A stretch of DNA of 64,000 bases from an uncultured Ruminococcus sp. (GTDB lineage Bacteria > Bacillota > Clostridia > Oscillospirales > Acutalibacteraceae). The translations under genes and the position numbers were made by a program. Positions within the stretch are counted from its first letter, which is position 1. Every line of letters begins with the position of its first letter. The notes beneath the pieces were generated by a model. It was not told the origin of the DNA. It did not search any database and worked only from the letters and a program-made list of their open reading frames with translations. The DNA lies in the NCBI GenBank assembly GCA_902799245.1, contig CADBZY010000005.1, positions 51,705 to 115,704 of the forward strand, read 5' to 3'. This document shows positions 51,414 through 59,526 of this stretch, one piece after another.

Positions 51414-52145
51414 ATGGTGAAGGGATTGTGTATCGAAGCATTGGAAAATCAACCGACAGTCATGCTGTCGGCGTGCGGCGTAGTGACTGGGGTAACGGAT
51501 AAAAATGAACTGATTGTGTCAAACAGCATAATGGAGCGCAGACTGACTCTATCCGAGAGTGTTATGTGGTACGGTCTTTTGTTTGATGCGCTCCGTTACG
51601 GGGAATGCATTGGCAGATACGGCAGATCGGAAAAAAATCTGAACGCAGAGCTTGCCCCTCCGTCAGAGGTCATTCAAAGTCTGCTTGATGATGAATTGCT
51701 TTGTGTGGGTGTCGGACAGAATGATGACGACGCGTTGTTTTCCATGTTTTGCTCGGGGTTTTTGGCCTGTGCTGTGGAACAGAGTGACTGCGGCGAGTTT
51801 TTCAGAAGAAAGGGTCATTGGGCTATGTATTACGACCGTTTTCTTCACTGGAACGCAGTGGAGCAATCCCCTGTCCGTGACAAACCGCTGAGCGAAGACG
51901 AAGACAGAATTATGGGTATGATGATTTCCGAAAACTGGAGTATAGCGGAGCTTGTCAGGAATTTTGCCAAAGGATATGATGCCTCTATGACCCGGTTTGA
52001 TGTGCCGGAGGAGCGATATGGGATTTTGTCCCTTGACCCTGACGATGATCTCGTGCGTATCAATTACGAACGTCATCCAATGGTTCACTGTGTGACAAAT
52101 GCCGTGCTCAATCTGATCAGGGGTCGGCTCTTGCTGCTTTATTGA
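51414..52145 (+). CDS. Unknown cytosolic protein
   Basis: A 243-residue soluble protein of mixed secondary structure without recognisable motif (for example LLDDELLCVGVGQNDDDALF, GFLACAVEQSDCGEFFRRKG, ENWSIAELVRNFAKGYDAS). Start is unsure: GGAGG at 51392-51396 is 17 bases before ATG 51414, while an in-frame ATA at 51402 and TTG at 51369 are alternatives. The codon use and length support a real gene. It lies 23 bases before the first GT8 gene on the same strand, so they may be co-transcribed. Confidence 0.6.
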   Translation: MVKGLCIEALENQPTVMLSACGVVTGVTDKNELIVSNSIMERRLTLSESVMWYGLLFDALRYGECIGRYGRSEKNLNAELAPPSEVIQSLLDDELLCVGVGQNDDDALFSMFCSGFLACAVEQSDCGEFFRRKGHWAMYYDRFLHWNAVEQSPVRDKPLSEDEDRIMGMMISENWSIAELVRNFAKGYDASMTRFDVPEERYGILSLDPDDDLVRINYERHPMVHCVTNAVLNLIRGRLLLLY

Positions 52146-52168
52146 TATGAAAAAAAGGAATGATGAAA

Positions 52169-53119
52169 ATGACTGCGGATTTCCTGCTTGTTTCGGATGA
52201 TAAATATGTAAAGAATTTGGGTATCTGCACCTATTCGGTAATGCACAATATGTGTCCTGAAGTCTATAAGGTTCGGCTGTTCGTGATGGACTGCGGAATC
52301 GCTGAGGAAAACAAGCAAAGGCTTCACGCGCAGGCGGCAAAATTCGGCAATGCGGAGATGATTTTCTACGACATTGACGAGAAGCTCAACGGCGTTATGC
52401 CCAAGGTAAAGACCCGCTGGCACAGGGCGATTTACGGGAGACTGTTTCTCAATGAACTTCCCGCGCAGTATGAGGGAATGGACAGGCTTGTCTATCTCGA
52501 CTGCGATCTGCTGATGGACAGACCCGTGACGGAGCTGTTCACGATGGATTTACAGGGCAAGTGCCTTGCCGCCGTCACCGACGCGGACAATTCCCCCCGG
52601 AAGAAGGTGCTCGGCATTCCGGAAGAATGTGACTATATCAATTCCGGCGTGCTGGTGATAGACACCGCGCGCTGGATCGAGCTTGACGCATCGCGCCGGA
52701 TCATCGAATACATCAACAGCTTTCCCGAAGCGCTCTTGTATCCCGATCAGGACGCAATCAATTACGTGCTGGGACATGAAATAGTGATTCTTCCACCTGA
52801 GTATAACATGATGTGGATGCTCTGCGAGAGGGATATTCCTAAAATGGTCAGCAGTATCCCCGACTTCTATTACACTGCTGATCAGTTGAAATACGCCCTT
52901 TTCAATCCATGTATCGTGCATTTCGCCGGACATGACATGTGGTCGTTCGACGGGATAACGCCGATTGCCGCCGGGGTATTCAAAAAGTACAGAGCCCTGT
53001 GTGACTGGCGCGACGAAAAGAGAAAATTCAAGTCGGCTTCGATATTCTTTGTATGGTGCGCCAAGTCGGTCAAACGAGCGATATACGGCGATTACAAAAA
53101 AGCGAATTCGGGAAAATAA
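52169..53119 (+). CDS. Family 8 glycosyltransferase (copy 1)
   Basis: A 316-residue GT8 enzyme (retaining, nucleotide-sugar dependent). Motifs: FLLVSDDKYVKNLGI, RAIYGRLFLNE, the metal motif VYLDCDLLMDRPV, NSGVLVIDT, YPDQDAINYVL and FAGHDMWSF. It ends in a basic, amphipathic segment (VWCAKSVKRAIYGDYKK) that may touch the membrane. ATGs at 52160 and 52163 are in frame, but AAAGGA and the paralogue's N-terminus favour 52169. It is 31 bases from its paralogue. Confidence 0.9.
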   Translation: MTADFLLVSDDKYVKNLGICTYSVMHNMCPEVYKVRLFVMDCGIAEENKQRLHAQAAKFGNAEMIFYDIDEKLNGVMPKVKTRWHRAIYGRLFLNELPAQYEGMDRLVYLDCDLLMDRPVTELFTMDLQGKCLAAVTDADNSPRKKVLGIPEECDYINSGVLVIDTARWIELDASRRIIEYINSFPEALLYPDQDAINYVLGHEIVILPPEYNMMWMLCERDIPKMVSSIPDFYYTADQLKYALFNPCIVHFAGHDMWSFDGITPIAAGVFKKYRALCDWRDEKRKFKSASIFFVWCAKSVKRAIYGDYKKANSGK

Positions 53120-53150
53120 CCGTAAAATTTTTTGACGGGAATGGTGTAAA

Positions 53151-54086
53151 GTGACAGCGGATTTCCTGCTTGTTTCGGACAATAATTATGTAAAAAATCT
53201 CGGTATATGCACCTATTCCGTCATGCACAACATGTGCGGTGAGGTGGACAAGGTAAGACTGTTTGTCATGGACTGCGGTATTACCGAAGCAAACAAAAAA
53301 AGACTGGAAGACCAGACAAAGCGGTTTGACAACGCCGAGATGTATTTCTGTGATATTACAGAGTATGTGGAGTATATAGCGCGTGACATCTATACTCCGT
53401 GGCATCGGTCGATTTACGGCAGGCTGTTTGCGGCGGAGGTTCTGAAAATCTGCCCAGATGTGACCCGTCTGGTGTATATGGACTGTGACACATTAATGGA
53501 TCATCCTGTGACGGAACTCTTTGACATGGACATGCAGGGCAAATGCTTAGCGGCGGTCGCGGACGCGGATGAAGACAAAAGGAAGCAAGCCCTTGAAATG
53601 CCGGAGGAAGGGGTTTACATCAATTCCGGTGTGCTGGTGATCGATCTTCCGGCGTGGATAGAACGGGATGCCTGTGAAAGGATTATTGAATTCCTGCGCA
53701 CCTACAAGGAAGAGTTGCTGTATCCCGATCAGGACGCGATCAGCGCGGTCATGTGGGACGATATGAAGATCATTCCCCTGGAATACAACATGATGTGGAT
53801 GATCTGCGACAGCGATATTCCCAAGCTGGTGAGAAATATCAAGCAGCTTCCCTACACGGAGGAAGAAGTGAAACACGCACTGCACCATATGAAGATTTGC
53901 CATTATTCCGGTCATGACATGTGGACATTCTACGGCGTCACGCCCATTCAGGCGCGTATTTTTAAAAAATACAGAGCCTTATGCGACTGGCGGGATGAAA
54001 AGCGCTCCTTTGAAACGCCGGTGAAGTTTGTCCTTTGGGTGCTGAAATCGGTCAAGCGGTTTTTCCTCGGCGATTTGCGTGGATGA
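53151..54086 (+). CDS. Family 8 glycosyltransferase (copy 2)
   Basis: A 311-residue GT8 paralogue of the preceding gene: identical MTADFLLVSD start, RSIYGRLFAAEVL, VYMDCDTLMDHPV, NSGVLVIDLP, YPDQDAISAVM, YSGHDMWTF, and the same basic C-terminus (VLKSVKRFFLGDLRG). The start is GTG 53151. The two probably arose by tandem duplication and add sugars to one glycan or share an acceptor type. A strong bidirectional terminator separates them from the phosphonate genes. Confidence 0.9.
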   Translation: MTADFLLVSDNNYVKNLGICTYSVMHNMCGEVDKVRLFVMDCGITEANKKRLEDQTKRFDNAEMYFCDITEYVEYIARDIYTPWHRSIYGRLFAAEVLKICPDVTRLVYMDCDTLMDHPVTELFDMDMQGKCLAAVADADEDKRKQALEMPEEGVYINSGVLVIDLPAWIERDACERIIEFLRTYKEELLYPDQDAISAVMWDDMKIIPLEYNMMWMICDSDIPKLVRNIKQLPYTEEEVKHALHHMKICHYSGHDMWTFYGVTPIQARIFKKYRALCDWRDEKRSFETPVKFVLWVLKSVKRFFLGDLRG

Positions 54087-54143
54087 ATCGCGGTTGAAAA
54101 GTGTATAGAGCCGCACATCCATCTATTTACATTTGAACACAGA

Positions 54144-54200
54144 ACCGCCCTGAACATCTGTTGAAGGCTAATTTCAGCAAATGTTCAGGGCGGTATTCTT
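54144..54200. terminator. Bidirectional terminator between GT8 and the phosphonate fusion gene
   Basis: A 14-bp perfect stem (54144-54157 with 54181-54194) between two converging genes, with T-rich sequence on the right and A-rich on the left. Confidence 0.88.
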
Positions 54201-54210
54201 ATAAAAATTT

Positions 54211-56025
54211 TTACCCTCTCGCGGGGGCGAGAATTCTGTGGTACATTTCGAGCAGCTCGTTGTAGCGCAGCGGGACAGGGCAATTGCCAAGCCGCTGGGG
54301 ATTGACGGAGGCTGCCAGCGTGCGGAGTCTGTCCTCATCGTCGCATTCCACGGGCTTCAAGTCAAACTCTGTCAGGAGCGACACGAATCTGTCAATCGCT
54401 TCGTCGGCGGTTTCGCAGCCGAAAGCGTCGGAGAGTCTGCCCATTTCTGTGAGCAGGTGTTCCTCGCCGCGCGGGTCGGTGCATTCCTCGGTGTGTTCCG
54501 TGATGTAACGCCAGACTTCCGGCAGGCAGAGGGCAGCGGCGTGACCGTGCGCAATGCCGAATTCGGAGGTGAGCTTGTAGCTCATGGCGTGCGCTGCCGT
54601 GGTCTGGGAGATATTGATCGCCCGTCCGGCTAAATTCGCCGCTTCCAGAATCCTTCCGGCTGCCTCTTCGTCTCCGGCGAGATAATCGCTGTAGTTGGCG
54701 AGAATAATTCGCAGCGCCGCGGAGGAATACCCTTCGCTCTGTTCATCCGAATTGACCGACCACATGGATTCCGTCGCGTGGCAGATTGCGTCGAGCAGCG
54801 TTGCCTTTTTGTGGTAATCCGGCAATCCCTTAAGAAAGGACGGGTCTAAAATCGCCGCGTCGGGAAGAATGCAGTCGTCCGTGACGGACTGCTTGATTCC
54901 CTCGTAATAAATCACCGCAAAGCGGGTGGATTCGCTGCCTGTGCCGGCGGTGGTGGGAATGGCAATGTGTTTGACAGGCGAAAAAACATGCTCCTGCACG
55001 GTGTAGGGCTTGTCATCCTTCATGGCGTTGTAAAGTTTAACGCATTTGGCAACGTCGATGGCGCTGCCGCCTCCGATGGAAATAATGCAGTCGCAGCCGC
55101 TTTCGCGGTATTTTTTGATTCCCTCGCAGACCTGTGCGTAATCGGGGTTGGGAGTGAAATCCGTGAATATTTCGTAATCAAAGCCGAACGCGTTTTTAAA
55201 TAATTCCTCCGGCACGCCGCTTACCACAAACGGCTTTTGCAGGCGGTATTCTTTCAGAAGATCACCGACGGACGCAGCGCTTCTGTAAATCTCCTGTTCG
55301 CTGAAGTCGAACCTGCGAATATCAGCGGAAACGCGTTTCAGGTCGTCTGCTGTGTCCACTTCGTCCACGTAATAGCCGCTGTAGTCAAATTCCTTCACGG
55401 AAAGCTCCGGGAAGACCATGTTCATCGCGTTCTCGGCGTAGCACTGGTCTTTGCCGTCGGCAATGAATTCCTCCACCTGTTCCACCCAAGCCGCCGCGTC
55501 AGAGGCGCACAGTTTGTAGAAGGGCTGGAACGCAAAACAGTCGGCGTCGAAAATCTTTACCGAAACTTCCTGAATACAGCCGTGCGCAATCCTCGCCTTG
55601 AAGTCCTTTTCGGGAAGCTCCTTGCGTCGGTTGACGCAGCCAAGGGAGGCAAACGGGGAATCCAGCACCGCCTTGACCAGCGCCTTGTCGAATACAAGAT
55701 CGCCGTGCATGAACAGCAGATCGCCGGTGATGTATTCCCTTGCTAAATACATGGAATAGATATAATTTGTCTTTTCGTAAATCGGATTCTCCACGAATGT
55801 GAATTGGCAGCCGGAGAGATGGGGCGCTTTGCTTGCCTCCATGAGCTGCTCCTTGAAGGGGCCGACCGTCACAATAAATTCATTCACGCCGCATTCGTGC
55901 AGCAGCCGGAGCTGACGCTCGAATATCGCTTCACCGCTTTGCAGCCGAACCATGGATTTATGACAGTGCTCCGTCAGCTCACCCATTCGTTTGCCGAGAC
56001 CCGAGTTGAATATTACAGCTTTCAT
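54211..56025 (-). CDS. Fusion: nucleotidyltransferase (PntC/LicC-like) plus phosphonoacetaldehyde reductase (iron alcohol dehydrogenase)
   Basis: A 604-residue two-domain enzyme. Residues about 1-235 are a sugar-type nucleotidyltransferase (VIFNSGLGKRMGELTEH, LLFMHGDLVFD, DEVDTADDLKRV) close in pattern to cytidylyltransferases for phosphocholine (LicC) and 2-aminoethylphosphonate (PntC). Residues about 240-604 are a group III iron-containing alcohol dehydrogenase: GGGSAIDVAKCVKLY, PTTAGTGSESTRFAVI, metal ligands in LLDAICHATES, TTAAHAMSYKL and GIAHGHAAALC. That form is typical of phosphonoacetaldehyde reductase (PhpC-like). Inferred reaction: reduce phosphonoacetaldehyde to 2-hydroxyethylphosphonate and couple it to a nucleotide, likely CMP. 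The decarboxylase that makes the aldehyde is encoded 82 bases upstream. Confidence 0.85.
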   Translation of the reverse strand: MKAVIFNSGLGKRMGELTEHCHKSMVRLQSGEAIFERQLRLLHECGVNEFIVTVGPFKEQLMEASKAPHLSGCQFTFVENPIYEKTNYIYSMYLAREYITGDLLFMHGDLVFDKALVKAVLDSPFASLGCVNRRKELPEKDFKARIAHGCIQEVSVKIFDADCFAFQPFYKLCASDAAAWVEQVEEFIADGKDQCYAENAMNMVFPELSVKEFDYSGYYVDEVDTADDLKRVSADIRRFDFSEQEIYRSAASVGDLLKEYRLQKPFVVSGVPEELFKNAFGFDYEIFTDFTPNPDYAQVCEGIKKYRESGCDCIISIGGGSAIDVAKCVKLYNAMKDDKPYTVQEHVFSPVKHIAIPTTAGTGSESTRFAVIYYEGIKQSVTDDCILPDAAILDPSFLKGLPDYHKKATLLDAICHATESMWSVNSDEQSEGYSSAALRIILANYSDYLAGDEEAAGRILEAANLAGRAINISQTTAAHAMSYKLTSEFGIAHGHAAALCLPEVWRYITEHTEECTDPRGEEHLLTEMGRLSDAFGCETADEAIDRFVSLLTEFDLKPVECDDEDRLRTLAASVNPQRLGNCPVPLRYNELLEMYHRILAPARG

Positions 56026-56092
56026 ATCAGATTGTCATATCCTTTTTTCAATAATTGCATGAAAGCAGGAAAAACGCAGAACCTTCACATTT

Positions 56093-56127
56093 TTTACCTT
56101 CTACCTTCTACCTGCTACCTTCAACCT
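56093..56127 (-). repeat. Five perfect-register AGGTNGA heptamers over the ppd stop codon
   Basis: On the minus strand AGGTTGA, AGGTAGC, AGGTAGA, AGGTAGA, AGGTAAA in exact 7-base register. The array encodes the decarboxylase C-terminus VEGSR and its TAG stop (56110-56108). Confidence 0.8.
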
Positions 56128-57235
56128 CACCCTTGAATTTCTCCATCATGGCTTTTTTGTTGTCGACTGGTGAAACGGTGGGTCTGCCGAGATTTTCACG
56201 CGAACCCTGATGCGTGTAGAGAATGAGCGCGCCGAGTTTTACCTTAGCAAGCTGTTCCATAGCGGCGGTTATCTCTTCGGGAGTGCGTGCCGTCATGACA
56301 TGCCGGAAGCCCACGGCTTTCAGCACGGCGGGAACGTCAATTTTCAGGCCGACTGTCGGCTGACCGCCGACCGATTCATGCGCGCCGTTGTTGTTGAGGA
56401 TGTATTTGAAATTGGCTCCCGCTTTATCGGCGTTGATGGCAAACGCGCCCATGTGCATGATGAAGGAGCCGTCACCGTCGATGCAGTAGACATTCCTGTC
56501 CGTGCCGAGCGACATGCCGAGGGCGATGGAGGAAGTGTGTCCCATGCCGCCGACGGTGAGAAAGTCCCCGGAATGGCTCTGTCCGCGTGCTTCCCGTATC
56601 TCGAAGATCTCACGGGAGGTCTTGCCGGTGGTGGATACGATGAAGTCTTCTGCGGGAATGCAGTCAAGAACGCATTGCAGAGCTTCCTCACGTGACAGCG
56701 GATCATCTGTCTTTTCGACAGCTACTTTGTAGGGACTGAACATTCCCTTGCGAACGACGATGGCAAAGGGCTTGCTCTGCTCGCGCATGTATTGGACGGC
56801 GCGGTCAATCTGGGGCTTGTAGTCGTCCTGCAATATTTCATATGCAATGCCCATTGCTTCCAGCAAAGCGAGCGTCACCTTGCCCTGCTTTTTGTGCTGC
56901 GGCTCGTCTTTGGTGCCGGGTTCTCCACGCCAGCCTATCATCAGTAATAGAGGAATGGAATACACGTCTTCGTCGGCGATGGAGAGCAGGGGATTGACCG
57001 CGTTGCCTTCGCCGCTGTTCTGCATGTAGACCACACCGAAACGACCTGTCGCGATGTGATAGCCGCAGGCGATGCCGACGGCGTTGCCTTCGTTGGCAGC
57101 GATGATGTTGCGGTCGGATGGAGAATTCTCCTTGATGCAGGCGCAGATATTCGCAAGCAGCGAATCGGGAACGCCTGTGAAGAAGTCCATTTTATTTGAT
57201 ACTAAACAGTCGTAAAATTCCTTTGTGTCAATCAT
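56108..57235 (-). CDS. Phosphonopyruvate decarboxylase
   Basis: ThDP-dependent enzyme that removes CO2 from phosphonopyruvate, giving phosphonoacetaldehyde and making phosphonate synthesis irreversible. The 375-residue protein has FFTGVPDSLLANICACI, ANEGNAVGIACGYHIATG (with the ThDP Glu), and the Mg-ThDP motif GDGSFIMHMGAFAINADKAG followed by NNNGAHESVGGQPT, diagnostic of Ppd/AepY. AAAGGATTGG precedes the ATG. It starts 42 bases after pheA, in the aromatic operon, and its C-terminal codons are a heptamer repeat. PEP mutase, the required first enzyme, is not in the window. Confidence 0.94.
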   Translation of the reverse strand: MIDTKEFYDCLVSNKMDFFTGVPDSLLANICACIKENSPSDRNIIAANEGNAVGIACGYHIATGRFGVVYMQNSGEGNAVNPLLSIADEDVYSIPLLLMIGWRGEPGTKDEPQHKKQGKVTLALLEAMGIAYEILQDDYKPQIDRAVQYMREQSKPFAIVVRKGMFSPYKVAVEKTDDPLSREEALQCVLDCIPAEDFIVSTTGKTSREIFEIREARGQSHSGDFLTVGGMGHTSSIALGMSLGTDRNVYCIDGDGSFIMHMGAFAINADKAGANFKYILNNNGAHESVGGQPTVGLKIDVPAVLKAVGFRHVMTARTPEEITAAMEQLAKVKLGALILYTHQGSRENLGRPTVSPVDNKKAMMEKFKGEVEGSR

Positions 57236-57277
57236 GTCTGATCCAATCCTTTCCCTGTTGCGTTCAGAATCCGACTA

Positions 57278-58441
57278 TTAATAGTTGCCTAAGAATTTGA
57301 AATAGCTCATCTCGGTGCTGAGGGAGCAAATCAGGGCGCAGACGCGCTCGTCGTGTACGTTGCCGTTGAAGTCGAGGTAGAAGCGGTATTGGAAATTCTG
57401 CCCTTTGAGCGGACGCGATTCGATTTTGGAAATGTTCATGCCGTTGGCGGCGAATCTCGACAGCACGCGGTAAAGGCTCCCTGTGCGGTGGGGCAGGGTG
57501 AAAGTCAGGCTGATTTTGTCGGCGCCGTCGCGGATGACCATGTGCTTGGAGATGATGATAAAGCGGGTCTGATTGCCGTCGATGTCCTGAATGCCTTCTT
57601 CCAGAATGTCCAGATCAAATTGCTTTCCCGCTACACTGGAGGCGATCGCCGCCTTTGTGGAGTCGTTCCAGCGTGCGACGTTCTTGGCCGCTACCGCGTT
57701 GTTGCTGTATTCGTTGGTGTTGAAGCCGTGGAGCTGAATGTACCGGGCGCATTGCGCAAGTGCCTGCGGATGGGCGTACACTTCCTTGATACTATCGAGC
57801 GTTGCGCCCTTCGGTGCGAGAAGACAGTGATTGATGTCGACGTCGGTTTCGCCGACAATATAGAATCCGTGCCGTGTCAGCAGGTCGTAAACGTCATTGA
57901 CCGCACCGGCGGTGGTATTTTCCAGCGGAAGCACGCCGAAATCAGCGTATTCCTCCGTTACCGCTTCGAAAACGTCCTGAAATCTCGCGAAGAACATCGG
58001 TTCCACGTCATCCCCGAAGAACTGCTTCGCCGCGAGGTGGGAATACGCGCCGACAGTGCCCTGACAGGCGATTTTAGAGCCTTTGATGATCTTGCCGGCG
58101 GTCATGAATTTCTTGCGGAGCTTGCCGTCGTCGCCGTAGAGAAGCATTTGCTGATAGGTGCAGCTGATGTCGATCAGGGTAGCCATGAGCGTACGCGCAC
58201 CGCCGCCGAATTCGCCGCCTTCGCGCTCCACACGTTCCAGAATGGCCTGTTCGCGCTCGGGCTGAAAGATAGGTGCGCCGCTGCGCTTTTTGACCGCCGC
58301 GACTTTTTCCGCCGCGTGCATTCTCTGCACGAACAAATCAAGAATCTGTTTGTCTATGCTGTCTATTTCGGTGCGGACGTCGGAAAGGTCGAAGTTTTCG
58401 GGAAGGTCGGGAAGATGTAAACCGCTATTGGAAAGACTCAC
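57278..58441 (-). CDS. pheA: Bifunctional chorismate mutase/prephenate dehydratase
   Basis: Makes phenylpyruvate from chorismate. The 387-residue protein has an AroQ chorismate mutase domain (about 17-105: DVRTEIDSIDKQILDLFVQR), prephenate dehydratase (about 122-300: ACQGTVGAYSHLAAKQFF, GVLPLENTTAGAVNDVYDLL, NQTRFIIIS) and a C-terminal ACT domain for Phe feedback (about 308-387, including GSLYRVLSRFAANGMNISKI and ESRPLKG). The start is GTG 58441, overlapping the aroC stop in GTGA, with AAGGAGG ahead. Fifth gene of the tyrA-aroB-aroA-aroC-pheA run. Confidence 0.96.
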   Translation of the reverse strand: MSLSNSGLHLPDLPENFDLSDVRTEIDSIDKQILDLFVQRMHAAEKVAAVKKRSGAPIFQPEREQAILERVEREGGEFGGGARTLMATLIDISCTYQQMLLYGDDGKLRKKFMTAGKIIKGSKIACQGTVGAYSHLAAKQFFGDDVEPMFFARFQDVFEAVTEEYADFGVLPLENTTAGAVNDVYDLLTRHGFYIVGETDVDINHCLLAPKGATLDSIKEVYAHPQALAQCARYIQLHGFNTNEYSNNAVAAKNVARWNDSTKAAIASSVAGKQFDLDILEEGIQDIDGNQTRFIIISKHMVIRDGADKISLTFTLPHRTGSLYRVLSRFAANGMNISKIESRPLKGQNFQYRFYLDFNGNVHDERVCALICSLSTEMSYFKFLGNY

Positions 58442-59526
58442 AGCTTGCCAACCTCCTTCATCAGATCGGTAAGTCCTATCGCGACTGCCGATTCAATCGC
58501 CGGCAGCGCGCGGGGAACGATGCAGGGGTCATGTCGGCCGCCCACGGTGAGAATCGCGTCACGCTGCTCTTTGAGGTCAATGGTGTGCTGCTCCTGTGAG
58601 ATGGAAGGAGTAGGCTTGACGGCGGCACGCATGATGATCGGCATACCGTCCGTAATGCCGCCGAGAATGCCGCCGCAGACGTTGCGGGTGGTGATGACGC
58701 GGTTGCCGGAGAGGGTGAAGGGGTCGTTGGACTCGCTGCCCCTCATTCGCGCCACGTCAAAGCCCGCGCCGAATTCCACGCCCTTGACGGCGGGAACGCC
58801 GTAGACGATGGAGGAAAGCACATTCTCCACGCCGCCGAACATGGGAGAACCCACGCCGGCGGGAACGCCGACAGCGGCGATCTCTACAATGCCGCCAATA
58901 CTGTCGCGGTCAGAACGCGCGTCGTCGATTCTGCGGCGCATTCCTCTCTCGGCTTCGGGACGGTTGAGGGCAAAGAATTTCTCCTGAAGAGCTAAAAGCT
59001 GGTCGGCGTTGACCGATACCGGATCGAAGGGATCGTCATACATATTGCCGATTGCATAAATGTGACCGCCGACGGTAACGCCTCTGCGTGCGAGAATCTG
59101 ACGGCAGACCGCTCCCGCGAAGGTAAGCGGCGCGGTGAGTCTGCCGCTGAAATGTCCGCCGCCGCGCACATCGTTGTAGCCGTTGTAGCGCACCGCGCCG
59201 GTGTAATCGGCGTGTCCCGGACGCGGCAGGCGCTGGAGCTTGTCGTAATCCACCGAGCGCGTGTTGGCGTTTTCTATGACGGCACACATCGGTGCGCCGG
59301 TTGTGACGTTGTTCAGGATGCCGGAACAGACCTCCGGCATGTCCTCCTCCTTGCGGGGAGTGGATGTGGAATCGTTGCCGGGTGCGCGGCGGTTCATCTG
59401 GAATTGAATCTCGTCAAAGTCCAGTTCCTCGCCGGCGGGAAGTCCGTCGATGACAACGCCGATGCCGACGCCGTGGCTTTCGCCAAATATCGAAATTTTT
59501 ATGTTATTTCCCCATGTCGATGACAT
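58438..59526 (-). CDS. aroC: Chorismate synthase
   Basis: Converts EPSP to chorismate with reduced FMN. The 362-residue protein shows the signatures GESHGVGIGVVIDGLPAG, FQMNRRAPG, RPGHADYTGAVRY, DVRGGGHFSGRLTAP and CGGILGGITDGMPI. GGAGG lies 8 bases before ATG 59526; the start lies inside the 3' end of aroA (23-base overlap) and the stop overlaps pheA. Confidence 0.97.
   Translation of the reverse strand: MSSTWGNNIKISIFGESHGVGIGVVIDGLPAGEELDFDEIQFQMNRRAPGNDSTSTPRKEEDMPEVCSGILNNVTTGAPMCAVIENANTRSVDYDKLQRLPRPGHADYTGAVRYNGYNDVRGGGHFSGRLTAPLTFAGAVCRQILARRGVTVGGHIYAIGNMYDDPFDPVSVNADQLLALQEKFFALNRPEAERGMRRRIDDARSDRDSIGGIVEIAAVGVPAGVGSPMFGGVENVLSSIVYGVPAVKGVEFGAGFDVARMRGSESNDPFTLSGNRVITTRNVCGGILGGITDGMPIIMRAAVKPTPSISQEQHTIDLKEQRDAILTVGGRHDPCIVPRALPAIESAVAIGLTDLMKEVGKL

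Noticed and set aside
57353..58420. Long plus-strand open frame opposite pheA
   Set aside because: Shadow frame; pheA has full domain content on the minus strand.
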